From positions 1 to 64,000 of the forward strand of contig JAFSUG010000029.1 in NCBI GenBank assembly GCA_017445385.1: 64,000 nucleotides of DNA. Reading direction: 5' to 3'. Shown here piece after piece: positions 44,989-55,396 of the stretch (position 1 is its first letter; every line of letters starts with the position of its first letter). Under the pieces are notes generated by a model. It saw nothing but the letters and a program-made list of their open reading frames with translations. It was not told where the DNA came from and did not search any database. This DNA is from Oscillospiraceae bacterium. Its GTDB lineage: Bacteria; Bacillota; Clostridia; Oscillospirales; Oscillospiraceae. The position numbers were made by a program, and so were the translations under genes.

Positions 44989-46491
44989 TCAGAGCGTTTT
45001 TGCGTATGCTTCAAGCGCCGCTTTGAGCGCGGTTTCCGTTTCGGCGGAAAGCGCGCCGCTTTCGCGGATTGCTTCGAGCATGGGCAGATGATGCTTTTCA
45101 AGATACGGATACAGCCCTGCCTCGTAATCGCGGATCGCATCGACCGCGACGCTGTCGAGGTAGCCGTTTGTGACGGCATAGAGAATGCAGACCTGCAGCG
45201 CGACTTCTACCGGTTCGCCTCTGCCCTGCTTGAGGACTTCGACGATGCGCTCGCCCTGCGCCAGACGGCGCTTTGTATCACTATCGAGATCGGAGCCGAA
45301 CTGCGCGAACGACTGCAGCTCACGATACTGCGAATAGAGCAGCTTCAGGTTGCCGGCGACTTTCTTCATCGCCTTGATCTGCGCGCTGCCGCCGACACGC
45401 GAAACGGAAATGCCGGGGTTGACCGCCGGCATGATGCCGGCATGGAACAGCTCGGTTTCCAGGAAGATCTGACCATCGGTGATGGAGATCACGTTCGTGG
45501 GGATATAGGCGGAAACGTCGCCTGCCTGCGTTTCGATGATGGGCAGTGCGGTCAGCGAGCCGCCGCCGTATTCCGGGGCGATGCGCGCCGCGCGCTCAAG
45601 CAGGCGCGAATGCAGATAGAAAACGTCGCCGGGGTATGCCTCACGGCCGGGCGGACGGCGGATCAGCAGCGAAAGCGCACGGTAAGCAACCGCGTGCTTG
45701 CTGAGGTCATCATAGATGACGAGAACGTCCTTGCCCTGCGCCATGAAATATTCGCCCATAGCGCAGCCGGCATACGGCGCGATATATTGCAGCGGAGCAA
45801 GTTCCGAAGCGGACGCGGAGACAACGGTTGTATACTCCATTGCGCCGCCCTGCTCCAAGGTGGAGACAAGCTGCGCGACGGTGGAGCGTTTCTGACCGAT
45901 GGCAACGTAGACGCAGAGCACGCCCTTGCCCTTTTGGTTGAGAATCGTATCGACCGCGATGGCGGTTTTACCCGTTTGCCGGTCGCCGATGATCAGCTCA
46001 CGCTGGCCTCTGCCGATGGGGATCATGCTATCGATTGCCTTGATGCCCGTTTGCAGCGGCACGGAGACCGATTTCCGCTTGATGATGCCGGGCGCAGGCG
46101 ATTCGATGGGGCGGTACTCCGTGGGGAAAATCGCGCCCTTGCCATCGATCGGCTGACCGAGCGCATCGACGACTCTGCCGATCATGCAATCGCCCACGGG
46201 AACGGATACGACCTTGCCCGTTCTGCGGACGGTATCTCCTTCCCGAACGCCCTCGTCCGAGCCGAGCATAACGACCGACACGGCGGTTTCTTCCAAATTG
46301 AGCGCCATACCGTAGGCGCCGTTTGAAAACTCCACAAGCTCGTTGACCATGCAGTTTTCAAGCCCGGAAACACGCGCGATGCCATCGCCGATCAGAATAA
46401 CGACGCCCGTTTCCGTTTGGCGGATGGCGCTGTCATACTGTTTAATTTGCTCCCGAATGATTTTACTGATTTCTTCCGGTTTCAGTTCCAT
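44989..46491 (-). CDS. atpA: ATP synthase alpha subunit
   Basis: A 500-residue non-catalytic nucleotide-binding subunit. The P-loop [22 protein letters not shown], and the arginine-finger region [17 protein letters not shown] are all intact. It follows atpH by 17 bases. Confidence 0.97.
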   Translation of the reverse strand: MELKPEEISKIIREQIKQYDSAIRQTETGVVILIGDGIARVSGLENCMVNELVEFSNGAYGMALNLEETAVSVVMLGSDEGVREGDTVRRTGKVVSVPVGDCMIGRVVDALGQPIDGKGAIFPTEYRPIESPAPGIIKRKSVSVPLQTGIKAIDSMIPIGRGQRELIIGDRQTGKTAIAVDTILNQKGKGVLCVYVAIGQKRSTVAQLVSTLEQGGAMEYTTVVSASASELAPLQYIAPYAGCAMGEYFMAQGKDVLVIYDDLSKHAVAYRALSLLIRRPPGREAYPGDVFYLHSRLLERAARIAPEYGGGSLTALPIIETQAGDVSAYIPTNVISITDGQIFLETELFHAGIMPAVNPGISVSRVGGSAQIKAMKKVAGNLKLLYSQYRELQSFAQFGSDLDSDTKRRLAQGERIVEVLKQGRGEPVEVALQVCILYAVTNGYLDSVAVDAIRDYEAGLYPYLEKHHLPMLEAIRESGALSAETETALKAALEAYAKTL

Positions 46492-46508
46492 ACTGTCACC
46501 AACTTTTC

Positions 46509-47045
46509 TTACAGGATAAGCGTTTTCAGCTCGCTCTCAATGCGATCCAGTTTGCCGCGGACAGTTCCGTCCAGCTCCTGGCCGCTCCACTCGAGGCGAA
46601 CGCCGCCAAGCACCGCCGGATCGACCTTGCAGGTGATGCGCGGCTGTTTGCCCGTTTTTTCCGCGAGCGTTTTCACAAGCGCGGACTTTTGCTGCTCCGT
46701 CATCGCAACGGCGGTAACCGCCGTGACTTCCACGATGCCGTGATCTTCAAAATAGCGCAGCTCATACTGACGGATCGACTCCGGCAGATGATGCGCCAGG
46801 TTTTTTTCACAGAGGATTTTCAACCAATTGCGCAGATACGGCGCGAACGCCGAAAAGCAGCGATCAACAACCGCTTTGCGTTCACCGAGCGAAAGCGCGC
46901 GTGTGGAAAGCAGCTTCAGAAGATCGGGGCTCTCCGAAATCTGCGCACGAAGCACGCCAAGCTGCTCATAATACAGCTCGGCTGTGTTCTCCTCCAGCGC
47001 AAGATCATAAAGCGCATCGCCGTAGACGGCTGCTGCGGCGGTCAT
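46509..47045 (-). CDS. atpH: ATP synthase delta subunit
   Basis: 178 residues, peripheral stalk (OSCP homologue). The N-terminal helical bundle ([22 protein letters not shown]) and the C-terminal [29 protein letters not shown] region are typical. Start and atpF stop overlap as ATGA. Confidence 0.92.
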   Translation of the reverse strand: MTAAAAVYGDALYDLALEENTAELYYEQLGVLRAQISESPDLLKLLSTRALSLGERKAVVDRCFSAFAPYLRNWLKILCEKNLAHHLPESIRQYELRYFEDHGIVEVTAVTAVAMTEQQKSALVKTLAEKTGKQPRITCKVDPAVLGGVRLEWSGQELDGTVRGKLDRIESELKTLIL

Positions 47046-47545
47046 GACGGTTCCTCCAGTTTTTCAAGGAAGGAATCGATCAGCTCCGCGTGGGCAGTTT
47101 CGTCCAGCTCGCGCTCGGTAACCTTTTCGGCAAGCGCAACGGCAAGCGAGGAGAGCTCGTCCTTCATTGCGTTGACGGCTTTCTTGCGCTCAAGCTCGAT
47201 GTCCGCTTCGGCGCGCGTTTTCAGCGCAGCGGCTTCCTCGCGCGCGGCTTGGAGCATCTGCTCGCCCTTTTCCTGCGCGGCGGCTCTTGCCTTCTGCGTG
47301 ATTTCGGCTGCCTCGGCGTTTGCCGCATTCAGTTTTCCCTCGTAGGCATCGCGCTCGTTTTCGGCTGCTTTTTTCGCTTCCTCGGCATCTGTATAAAGCC
47401 CGTCGATCTGCGCTTTGCGCTCGGCGATGATCTTCTTTACCGGCTGAAAGAGAAACTTCTTAAACAGCCACGCCTGCAGCAGCAGATTGAGGATCTGCGC
47501 TATAAACGTCCACGGCGCGATTGAAATCAGGGATTGATGATCCAT
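47042..47545 (-). CDS. atpF: ATP synthase b subunit
   Basis: 167 residues: one N-terminal membrane helix (FIAQILNLLLQAWLFKKF) and a long, Ala/Glu/Lys-rich coiled coil that makes the peripheral stalk. Only one b-type gene is present, so b2 homodimers are expected. 12 bases after atpE. Confidence 0.93.
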   Translation of the reverse strand: MDHQSLISIAPWTFIAQILNLLLQAWLFKKFLFQPVKKIIAERKAQIDGLYTDAEEAKKAAENERDAYEGKLNAANAEAAEITQKARAAAQEKGEQMLQAAREEAAALKTRAEADIELERKKAVNAMKDELSSLAVALAEKVTERELDETAHAELIDSFLEKLEEPS

Positions 47546-47557
47546 GTTGCTTCCACC

Positions 47558-48602
<1,045 letters not shown>

Positions 48603-48624
48603 CTCGCTTTCTTACGGTTGCGCG

Positions 48625-49011
48625 TTATTGCGCGGATTGTTTCTTTTCGATTGCCTGCAGGATCAGGATCACAGGCGTTGCAAACAGGTATGGGATGATG
48701 ACCGCGAAGGTTTGGAACCACGGAAGCAGAAAGCCGACAATGCAGACGGCGATCATCATGAGCATCCGCAGCGTATAGGAAAGCTGAACGGCTTTTTTCT
48801 GGCCGGATTCGCGGTTCATCGTTTTCTGCATGGTTACGCCGAGCAGATAGAAATTGAGCAGCGAGCCTGCCGTTCCGAGCAGCGCGCCGAGCACAACCGT
48901 ATAATCGAACGCGCCAAGCAGCGCGAAAACGGCGCACATCAGCGCATCGCCGATCAGCATACCGCAGGCGAGCTTAAGCGTTTCGCGCGCGGCGATTGAT
49001 TTTCCTTTCAT
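48625..49011 (-). CDS. atpI: ATP synthase subunit I-like membrane protein
   Basis: 128 residues with four hydrophobic segments (KLACGMLIGDALMCAVFALLGAF and others). It is placed between atpZ and atpB, where AtpI assembles or stabilises the c-ring in many bacteria. Identification rests largely on size, topology and position. AGGAG precedes the ATG; eight bases follow atpZ. Confidence 0.82.
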   Translation of the reverse strand: MKGKSIAARETLKLACGMLIGDALMCAVFALLGAFDYTVVLGALLGTAGSLLNFYLLGVTMQKTMNRESGQKKAVQLSYTLRMLMMIAVCIVGFLLPWFQTFAVIIPYLFATPVILILQAIEKKQSAQ

Positions 49012-49019
49012 ATTGGCTC

Positions 49020-49274
49020 CTAACTATGGTCGTTAAACGACGGCGGATTCTCTTTTTTCTCTTTTGCGAGGAGGCTTTTTGCAAGGCGGTAAACGCTGAC
49101 GGCGGACGAGATCAGCCCGATCACGATTGCCGCAATCATCGCCCATGCGCCCCAGCCCCAATGCGTTTGCGCAAGGTGCGCAAGGTACGCCATCAGCAGC
49201 GGCGGCGCGACGATGGAAAGCCCGAGCTGCGTCAGCATCGTCAGCCGGCGGAGGATTTTGATACCGCTTTGCAC
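49020..49274 (-). CDS. atpZ: AtpZ-like small membrane protein
   Basis: 84 residues with two membrane helices (LGLSIVAPPLLMAYLAHLAQ; WAMIAAIVIGLISSAVSVYRL) and a charged tail. This is the AtpZ/AtpQ family often found first in atp operons and linked to Mg2+/Ca2+ transport or assembly. I chose the GTG at 49274: GAGGTGAT precedes it by about seven bases, whereas the longer ATG (49289) has no site and lies at the promoter edge. Confidence 0.75.
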   Translation of the reverse strand: MQSGIKILRRLTMLTQLGLSIVAPPLLMAYLAHLAQTHWGWGAWAMIAAIVIGLISSAVSVYRLAKSLLAKEKKENPPSFNDHS

Positions 49275-49298
49275 GAAATCACCTCTCATATTTTTGTT

Positions 49299-49327
49299 AA
49301 TATACCATATCTCGGAATTTTTTTCAA
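49299..49327 (-). promoter_or_regulatory. Promoter of ATP synthase operon
   Basis: On the minus strand: TTGAAA, 17 bases, TATATT. Confidence 0.75.
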
Positions 49328-49344
49328 TGGAGAAACCGCAGAAA

Positions 49345-49373
49345 TTGCACAAACCGATGCGCTGTGTTATAAT
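49345..49373 (+). promoter_or_regulatory. Promoter of LOG-znu operon
   Basis: TTGCAC, 17 bases, TATAAT, 25 bases before the start codon and back to back with the atp promoter. No zinc-repressor box could be recognised. Confidence 0.72.
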
Positions 49374-49398
49374 GGCAAAAACGAAGGAGGGCGATCGG

Positions 49399-49944
49399 AT
49401 GCGGATTTGCGTATACGGCGCGGCAAGCAATGAGATCGATCCGCGCTATCTCTCCGCCGGGGAAGCGCTCGGGCGGATGATGGCGCAGCGCGGCCATTCG
49501 CTCGTTTTCGGCGGCGGCGCGAACGGGCTGATGGGCGCGGTTGCGCGCGGCGTAAGTGATGGCGGCGGTGAAATCCTGGGCGTTGCGCCGTCTTTTTTCA
49601 ACGTGGACGGCGTGCTCTTTCAGCACTGCACGGAGCTGCGCTACACAAAGACGATGCGCGAACGCAAGCAGACGATGGAGCAGAGCGCGGACGCTTTTAT
49701 CATGACGCCCGGCGGCATCGGCACGTTTGAGGAATTTTTCGAAATCCTCACGCTGAAGCAGCTCGATCAGCACAGAAAACCGATTGCGATCCTCAATACG
49801 CTCGGCTACTACGACGATTTGCGGCAGATGCTGCAAACGGCGGTGAAGCAGGGGTTCTTAAAAGAAAACTGTTTACAGCTGTTCGGCACGTTTGACGCGC
49901 CGGATGCGCTGCTGGATTATTTGGAAGGTGCGTTTACGAAATGA
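49399..49944 (+). CDS. LOG-family (TIGR00730) nucleotide phosphoribohydrolase
   Basis: 181 residues. SLVFGGGANGLMGAVARG and TPGGIGTFEEFFE are the two LOG motifs (GGGxxGLMG; PGGxGTxxE). Members cleave nucleoside 5'-monophosphates at the N-glycosidic bond, releasing a base such as cytokinin in plants. Bacterial roles are less clear. The start has GGAGGG; the long upstream frame includes the promoter. ATGA couples it to the next gene. Confidence 0.88.
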   Translation: MRICVYGAASNEIDPRYLSAGEALGRMMAQRGHSLVFGGGANGLMGAVARGVSDGGGEILGVAPSFFNVDGVLFQHCTELRYTKTMRERKQTMEQSADAFIMTPGGIGTFEEFFEILTLKQLDQHRKPIAILNTLGYYDDLRQMLQTAVKQGFLKENCLQLFGTFDAPDALLDYLEGAFTK

Positions 49945-50888
49945 AAATTGTAATTTTGGACGGCTATGCCGCAAACCCCGGCGATCTGAGCTGGGAGGCG
50001 ATTACATCGCAGGGTGATCTGACCGTTTACGAGCGCACCGCGCCCGAAGACGTGATTGCGCGGATCGGCGACGCGGAGGCGATCTACACGAACAAGACGG
50101 TGATTTCGGAGGCGGTGATGGACGCTTGCCCGAACCTCAAGCTGATCTCCGTTTTGGCAACGGGCTACAACGTTGTAGACCTTGCCGCGGCAAGCGCGCA
50201 CGGAATCACCGTTTGCAACGTGCCAGCCTACTCCACGCGCGACGTTGCGCAGCTGACCTTTGCGCTGCTGCTTGAAATTTGCCATCACGTAGGCCATCAC
50301 GCCGAGACGGTGCGCGAAGGCAGATGGACAAGCTGCAAGGATTTTTGCTACTGGGACTATGCGCCGATTGCGCTTTACGGCAAGACGCTCGGCATCATCG
50401 GCTTCGGGCAGACCGGGCAGGCGGTTGCAAAGCTTGCAAAAGCCTTCGGCATGAACGTTTTGGTGAATACGCGGACGATACGCGATTGCCCGGAGGTGAC
50501 GTTCTGCGATCTCGATACGCTGCTTGCGCAATCGGACGTTGTTACGCTGCACTGCCCGCTGACGGAAAAGACCGAGCGGATAATCCGCAAGGAAACGATT
50601 GCGAAAATGAAGGACGGCGCGATTTTGCTGAACACCGGCAGAGGTCCGCTGCTCGATGAGCAGGACGTTGCCGAAGCGCTACGCTCGGGCAAGCTCTCCG
50701 CGCACGGCGCAGACGTTGTTTCCAAAGAGCCGATCTCGGCGGACAACCCCCTGCTGACCGCGCCGAATTGCTACTTAACGCCGCACATTGCCTGGGCGAC
50801 GAAGGACGCGCGGACGCGACTGCTTGCCGTTTCGGCGGAAAATCTGCGGCAATTCCTGCTGGGTACGCCGCAAAACGTTGTGAATTGA
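49941..50888 (+). CDS. D-2-hydroxyacid dehydrogenase
   Basis: A 315-residue NAD(P)-dependent dehydrogenase. The cofactor motif is GIIGFGQTGQAVAKLA. The catalytic triad is Arg in LNTGRGPLLDE, Glu in VVSKEP and His in TPHIAWAT. It may be a glycerate/hydroxypyruvate or lactate-type enzyme; the substrate is not clear. It is coupled to the LOG gene and sits eight bases before znuA. Confidence 0.88.
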   Translation: MKIVILDGYAANPGDLSWEAITSQGDLTVYERTAPEDVIARIGDAEAIYTNKTVISEAVMDACPNLKLISVLATGYNVVDLAAASAHGITVCNVPAYSTRDVAQLTFALLLEICHHVGHHAETVREGRWTSCKDFCYWDYAPIALYGKTLGIIGFGQTGQAVAKLAKAFGMNVLVNTRTIRDCPEVTFCDLDTLLAQSDVVTLHCPLTEKTERIIRKETIAKMKDGAILLNTGRGPLLDEQDVAEALRSGKLSAHGADVVSKEPISADNPLLTAPNCYLTPHIAWATKDARTRLLAVSAENLRQFLLGTPQNVVN

Positions 50889-50896
50889 GGGAACGC

Positions 50897-51727
50897 ATGA
50901 AACGCATTTTACCGATTATATTGATTCTTCTCCTGCTTGCCGGATGCGGCGCGCAGGAATCTTACGCGCAGATCGCGGCGACGACGAAGCCGATTGCGCA
51001 GTTTGCCGCCGCGATTGCGGACGGCACGGGACTGACGGTTGACACGCTTGTAACGGAGCCGGTTTCCTGCCTGCACGATTACTCGCTTTCCGTAAAACAG
51101 ATCCAAAAGGCGCAGCACGCGGAGCTCGTACTGCTCAACGGCGGCGGCTTGGAGGATACGATGGAGGGCGCGCTTGCCGGCACGAACACCTTTAATTGCT
51201 CTGAGGGGCTTACGCTTTTGCAGGGCGAGGAAGGCGCCGATCCGCATTACTGGCTCGATCCCGCATTTGCGCGGACGATGGCGGAAAACATTGCTGCCGC
51301 GCTGACGGCGCAGTATCCGCAATACGCGGATACGTTCGCTGCGAATCTGCAAACGCTGCAAGGTGCGTTTGACGCGCTTTGCGGCTACGCCGCGCAGCAT
51401 TCGTTCGGCGGCGCGGAGATCATCACGTTCCACGATGGGTTCGCGTATTTTGCAGATGCGATGGATCTGACGATCCTTGCTGCGATCGAGGAAGAAGCCG
51501 GCAGCGAGGTTTCCGCCGGCGATCTGACCGAGATCATTGCACTTGTGCGCGAACACGAGCTGCCCTGCGTTTTTACGGAGGAAAACGGCTCGCAGGACGC
51601 GGCTCGGATCATTGCGGACGAAACGGGCTGCAAAGTTTACCGGCTCACGACCTGCATCACGGACGACGACTACTTTGCCGCGATGCGAAAGAACATCGAC
51701 ACGGTTTCGGAGGCGCTTTCATGGTGA
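50897..51727 (+). CDS. znuA: Zinc/manganese ABC transporter binding lipoprotein
   Basis: 276 residues. Signal peptide with lipobox Cys17 (LLLAGC). The cluster A-I binding-protein features are LHDYSLSVKQIQKAQHA, DPHYWLDPAFA and FHDGFAYFADAMDL, giving histidine ligands. The long His-rich loop of Gram-negative ZnuA is absent. It captures divalent metal for the permease encoded next. Start at 50897 follows the dehydrogenase gene with GAGGGA upstream; the stop overlaps the ATPase start. Confidence 0.9.
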   Translation: MKRILPIILILLLLAGCGAQESYAQIAATTKPIAQFAAAIADGTGLTVDTLVTEPVSCLHDYSLSVKQIQKAQHAELVLLNGGGLEDTMEGALAGTNTFNCSEGLTLLQGEEGADPHYWLDPAFARTMAENIAAALTAQYPQYADTFAANLQTLQGAFDALCGYAAQHSFGGAEIITFHDGFAYFADAMDLTILAAIEEEAGSEVSAGDLTEIIALVREHELPCVFTEENGSQDAARIIADETGCKVYRLTTCITDDDYFAAMRKNIDTVSEALSW

Positions 51728-52476
51728 TACACAACCACTGCCGCGGCGGCGATTGCAACCACGCCTGCTGCCTGAAAATTGAAGATCTCACGGTGAAATT
51801 CGGTTCGGAGATCGTGCTCGATCACGTGGGACTGCACATGCACTGCGGTCAGATTGCGGCGCTGATCGGTCCGAACGGCGCAGGAAAATCCACGCTGATC
51901 CGCGCCATTTTGGGGCAGCAGCCGTATGAAGGGAGCATCGCCTTTTCCGCGGACGGAAAATCGCAGCAGCTTCGCATCGGCTACGTGCCGCAGAGCCCGA
52001 CGTTTGACCGCGGCGACCCGGTGAGCGTATTGGATCTTTTCCGCTGCTGCGTTTCGAAAAAGCCGGCGTTTTTGCCCGCAGGCAAGGCGATGCGCGAAAA
52101 GGTGCTTGCATCGCTTGCGACCGTTCACGGCGAAGGGCTGATCGACAAGCGCATCGGCGCGCTTTCCGGCGGCGAGCTGCAGCGCGTGCTTTTGGCGCTG
52201 GCGCTCGAGCCGATGCCGCACATTCTGATTTTGGACGAGCCGCTTTCCGGCGTTGACGTGGAGGGCATGGAGCTGCTGATGGAAATGCTCGATGAGATTC
52301 GGAAAAAGTTTGACCTTTCCATTTTGATGACAACGCACGATTTTTCCATGCTGGAACGGTACGTTGACAAGGTTGTGCTATTGCAGAAAAAAGTCCTGCG
52401 CACGGGCACGCCGCTGGACGTGCTTTCCTCGCAGGAGTTTGCGCAGGCATTTCACATGGGAGGCGGTGCGGTATGA
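51721..52476 (+). CDS. znuC: Zinc/manganese ABC transporter ATPase with Cys/His N-terminus
   Basis: 251 residues. Walker A is GPNGAGKST, the signature LSGGELQRV, Walker B ILILDEPLSGVD. Before the ATPase domain there is an unusual 17-residue head HNHCRGGDCNHACC rich in histidine and cysteine, which looks able to bind metal. The ATG at 51721 overlaps the znuA stop by seven bases; the longer upstream frame is out of znuA frame and unsupported. Confidence 0.9.
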   Translation: MVIHNHCRGGDCNHACCLKIEDLTVKFGSEIVLDHVGLHMHCGQIAALIGPNGAGKSTLIRAILGQQPYEGSIAFSADGKSQQLRIGYVPQSPTFDRGDPVSVLDLFRCCVSKKPAFLPAGKAMREKVLASLATVHGEGLIDKRIGALSGGELQRVLLALALEPMPHILILDEPLSGVDVEGMELLMEMLDEIRKKFDLSILMTTHDFSMLERYVDKVVLLQKKVLRTGTPLDVLSSQEFAQAFHMGGGAV

Positions 52477-53312
52477 CGGTTTGGTATTGGCTGACGGAGC
52501 AGCTTCCCTTTTCCTTTTTGGAAATGACGTTTATGAAAAACGCGCTGCTTGCCGTGATCGTGATGGCGCCGCTGTTCGGCATTCTCTCAACGATGATCGT
52601 AACGGGAAAGATGAGCTTTTTCTCAGACGCGCTCGGGCATTCCGGCTTTACGGGCATTGCGATCGGCGTGCTTTGCGGACTTGCAAAGCCGACCTACATG
52701 GCAGTTGCGCTTGCCGTTTTATTTGCGCTGCTGTTCTCCTTTGTGCGCGCGCGGACGAACCAGGCAGCCGATACGATCATCGGCGTATTTTCCTCAACCG
52801 CCGTTGCGCTCGGCATTTTCATCGCGACGCTCGGCGGCGGCAGCTTTACGAAATTCAATCAGTTTTTGATCGGCGACATTCTCTCGGTAACGCCGGGCGA
52901 GATTGGGCTGCTTGCGATTGTGCTTGGTGCGGTGATCGCGCTTTGGGTGATCGCATCAAACAGGCTCGTTCTAACGGCGATCCATCCGCAGCTTGCCTCT
53001 TCAAGGGGGCTGAAGGTGCAGTCGTGGCAAACGCTGTTTACCGCCTGCGTTGCGGTTGTTGTGACGTTGGCGATGAGCTGGGTTGGGCTGATGGTAATCA
53101 ACTCGCTTTTGGTGCTGCCGGCGGCGGCAAGCCGCAACGTTGCGAAAAATCTGCGGCAGTATCACCTGTTTTCCGTTTTGCTTGCGCTTTTGGGCAGCAT
53201 TGCCGGATTGGTAACGGCATACTATCTCGGCAGCTCGGCAGGCGCTGCGATCTCGCTGTATTTGGCGCTGTTTTTCGCGGTGACGTTCCTGCTGCGCAAA
53301 CGCGCGGAATAG
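52473..53312 (+). CDS. znuB: Zinc/manganese ABC transporter permease
   Basis: A 279-residue ABC-3 family permease with about eight membrane helices. SDALGHSGFTGIAIGVLCG and the conserved MSWVGLMVINSLLVLPAA are typical. Coupled to znuC by ATGA. Last gene of the LOG-znu unit. Confidence 0.92.
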   Translation: MTVWYWLTEQLPFSFLEMTFMKNALLAVIVMAPLFGILSTMIVTGKMSFFSDALGHSGFTGIAIGVLCGLAKPTYMAVALAVLFALLFSFVRARTNQAADTIIGVFSSTAVALGIFIATLGGGSFTKFNQFLIGDILSVTPGEIGLLAIVLGAVIALWVIASNRLVLTAIHPQLASSRGLKVQSWQTLFTACVAVVVTLAMSWVGLMVINSLLVLPAAASRNVAKNLRQYHLFSVLLALLGSIAGLVTAYYLGSSAGAAISLYLALFFAVTFLLRKRAE

Positions 53313-53347
53313 AAAAGACGCACAAACAATGCTTGTGCGTCTCTTTC
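53313..53347 (+). terminator. Terminator of LOG-znu operon
   Basis: AGACGCACAA and TTGTGCGTCT pair around a seven-base loop and end in CTTT. Confidence 0.8.
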
Positions 53348-53376
53348 TGCTTTAACAAGTTTACGCGCTGCCGAAA

Positions 53377-53850
53377 TCACTTGCGGACGTCAAAAAACGT
53401 ATACGGTACGATTGCGGTAAGGTCAGCCGGCTTCATTTCCACCTGCCAGCCGATTTTTCCGGCGCTGAAGACGATCGTTTCCTGCGATGCTGCCGTTTCA
53501 TGCAGCACGGTTGGAAACGGTTTTTTCATGCCGATCGGCGAGCAGCCGCCGTGGATATAGCCCGTAAGGGGCAGCAGCTCCTTTTGCGGAAGCATGGAGA
53601 TGCTTTTCTCCCCGACCGCCTGCGCCGCCTTCTTGAGATCGAGCTCCTTTGCGACCGGGATTACGAACACGTAATGCGCGCCGGATTTGCCGGTTGTTAC
53701 GAGCGTTTTATAAACGTGCGCCGGATCCTGCCCGAGCACCGATGCAACTTCAACGCCCGATATGGCGTTCGTTCCCAAATAGCAATGCGCCGTATAGGGC
53801 AGCTTCTTTTGATCGAGCGCGCGCATGACGTTTGTTTTTTCCTGCTTCAT
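53377..53850 (-). CDS. ybaK: Cys-tRNA(Pro)/Cys-tRNA(Cys) deacylase
   Basis: 157 residues, a YbaK/EbsC editing enzyme that hydrolyses mischarged Cys-tRNA(Pro). The family landmarks are QDPAHVYKTLVT, LDLKKAAQAVGEKSISML and GGCSPIGMKK. Coupled to pncB by ATGA, an unexplained pairing. Confidence 0.92.
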   Translation of the reverse strand: MKQEKTNVMRALDQKKLPYTAHCYLGTNAISGVEVASVLGQDPAHVYKTLVTTGKSGAHYVFVIPVAKELDLKKAAQAVGEKSISMLPQKELLPLTGYIHGGCSPIGMKKPFPTVLHETAASQETIVFSAGKIGWQVEMKPADLTAIVPYTFFDVRK

Positions 53851-55289
53851 TTCGACTTTTCTTTCAGCAGCTGATAACGGATACCCCAGAGCTTTTTGGA
53901 CAGGTCCACATAGTAGGTATGCGGATTATCGAAGCGCTTGACTTCGTCCCAGAGCGTATCCACCTGCTCGCGGCAGTAGGATTGGATCTCCTTGAGTGTC
54001 GGCAGTTTATAGACGAGCTCGCCGTTTTTGAAGATCGGAACCTGCAGCTCCTTCGCCGTGAAATTATAAACGGTTTTCTCTTTCCATGTGGCTTCGGGAT
54101 CGAAGATCGTGAGATCCTTCGTATCGTCCACGGTTTCATCGTATACGCAGAGATAGTCCGCGATGGCTTTGCCGGTATCGTTGCCGTAGAAACGGTAGAG
54201 CTTCTTGAAATGCGGATTTGTGATCTTGGCGGTGTTTTCGCTGATCTTAATGCGCGGAATGACGGTTCCGTCTTCGCCTTCGATTGCCGCGAGCTTATAC
54301 ACGCCGCCGAACACGGGTTCGGATCGCGCCGTGATCAGCCGCTCGCCGACGCCGAACATATCAATCTGCGCGCCCTGCTGCAGCAGATCGCGGATTATAT
54401 ACTCATCGAGCGAGTTCGATACGGAGATTTTGCAGCTCTCCCATCCGGCATCGTCCAGCATTTTCCGCGCCTTTTTCGTGAGGTACGTCATGTCGCCGGA
54501 ATCGAGGCGGATGCCGCACTTGGTCAGTCCACGCGGCTTAAGGACTTCATTGAACGCGCGGATTGCATCCGGCACGCCGCTTTTGAGCGTGTTATACGTA
54601 TCAACGAGCAGCGTGGGGTTATCGGGATAGACCTCGCAATAGGTTTTGAACGCTTCATACTGCGTGGGGAACATCTGAACCCAGGAATGCGCCATCGTGC
54701 CGCCGGCAGGTACGCCGAACAGCTCATCGGAGATTGTGCACGCCGTGCCGGCGCAGCCGCCGATATACGCGGCTCTCGCGCCGAGGATCGCGCCATCCGC
54801 GCCCTGGGCGCGGCGGCTGCCGAACTCCAAAACGGTTCTGCCCTCCGCCGCGCGGACAACGCGGTTTGCCTTCGTTGCGATCAGGCTTTGATGGTTGATC
54901 GTGAGCAGCAGGAACGTTTCAATCAGCTGCGCCTGGATCGCCGGCGCGCGGACGGTTAAAATCGGTTCGCGCGGAAAGATCGGCGTACCTTCCGGCACGG
55001 CGTAGATATCGCCCGTGAAGCGGAAGTCCGCAAGGTAACGGAGGAAGCCCTCATCGAACATCTTGCGCTCGCGCAGGTATGCGATGTCCTCCGCGGAAAA
55101 ATGCAGATTTTTGATATACTCCACGATCTGCTCCAAACCGGCTGCGATTGCAAAGCCGCCGCCGTCCGGAACGCTGCGGAAAAAGACGTCAAAATACGTA
55201 ATATGGTCGGCATAGCCGTATTTGAAGTAGCCGTTGCCCATGGTCAGCTCGTAGAAGTCGCAGAGCATTGTCATATTGCGGCGATCCAT
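53847..55289 (-). CDS. pncB: Nicotinate phosphoribosyltransferase
   Basis: 480 residues. It makes nicotinate mononucleotide from nicotinate and PRPP for NAD salvage. DFYELTMGNGYF starts the protein; EFGSRRAQGADGA and IRLDSGDMTYL are the catalytic and PRPP-site segments; FGVGERLITARSEPVFGGVYKL is conserved. The 480-residue long bacterial form is normal for Bacillota. Ribosome site TTGGAGGG. Confidence 0.95.
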   Translation of the reverse strand: MDRRNMTMLCDFYELTMGNGYFKYGYADHITYFDVFFRSVPDGGGFAIAAGLEQIVEYIKNLHFSAEDIAYLRERKMFDEGFLRYLADFRFTGDIYAVPEGTPIFPREPILTVRAPAIQAQLIETFLLLTINHQSLIATKANRVVRAAEGRTVLEFGSRRAQGADGAILGARAAYIGGCAGTACTISDELFGVPAGGTMAHSWVQMFPTQYEAFKTYCEVYPDNPTLLVDTYNTLKSGVPDAIRAFNEVLKPRGLTKCGIRLDSGDMTYLTKKARKMLDDAGWESCKISVSNSLDEYIIRDLLQQGAQIDMFGVGERLITARSEPVFGGVYKLAAIEGEDGTVIPRIKISENTAKITNPHFKKLYRFYGNDTGKAIADYLCVYDETVDDTKDLTIFDPEATWKEKTVYNFTAKELQVPIFKNGELVYKLPTLKEIQSYCREQVDTLWDEVKRFDNPHTYYVDLSKKLWGIRYQLLKEKSK

Positions 55290-55319
55290 GGCTCTCCCTC
55301 CAATTGGTTGATTTTCTGT

Positions 55320-55348
55320 ATCATATCACGCTTTTCCCCGTTTGACAA
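55320..55348 (-). promoter_or_regulatory. Promoter of pncB-ybaK
   Basis: On the minus strand: TTGTCA, 17 bases, TATGAT. Confidence 0.75.
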
Positions 55349-55349
55349 G

Positions 55350-55378
55350 TTGCGCACTTGCGGCAATTATGGTATACT
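55350..55378 (+). promoter_or_regulatory. Promoter of HD-domain operon
   Basis: TTGCGC, 17 bases, TATACT, back to back with the pncB promoter. A GAGGTGA ribosome site follows. Confidence 0.65.
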
Positions 55379-55396
55379 TTTTGTGAGGTGAACGCC

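Noticed and set aside
55341-55348. TTGACA on the plus strand as the HD-operon -35 box
   Set aside because: Spacing to TATACT is about 25 bases. TTGCGC at 55350 gives 17 bases, and TGACAA there serves as the pncB -35 on the minus strand.
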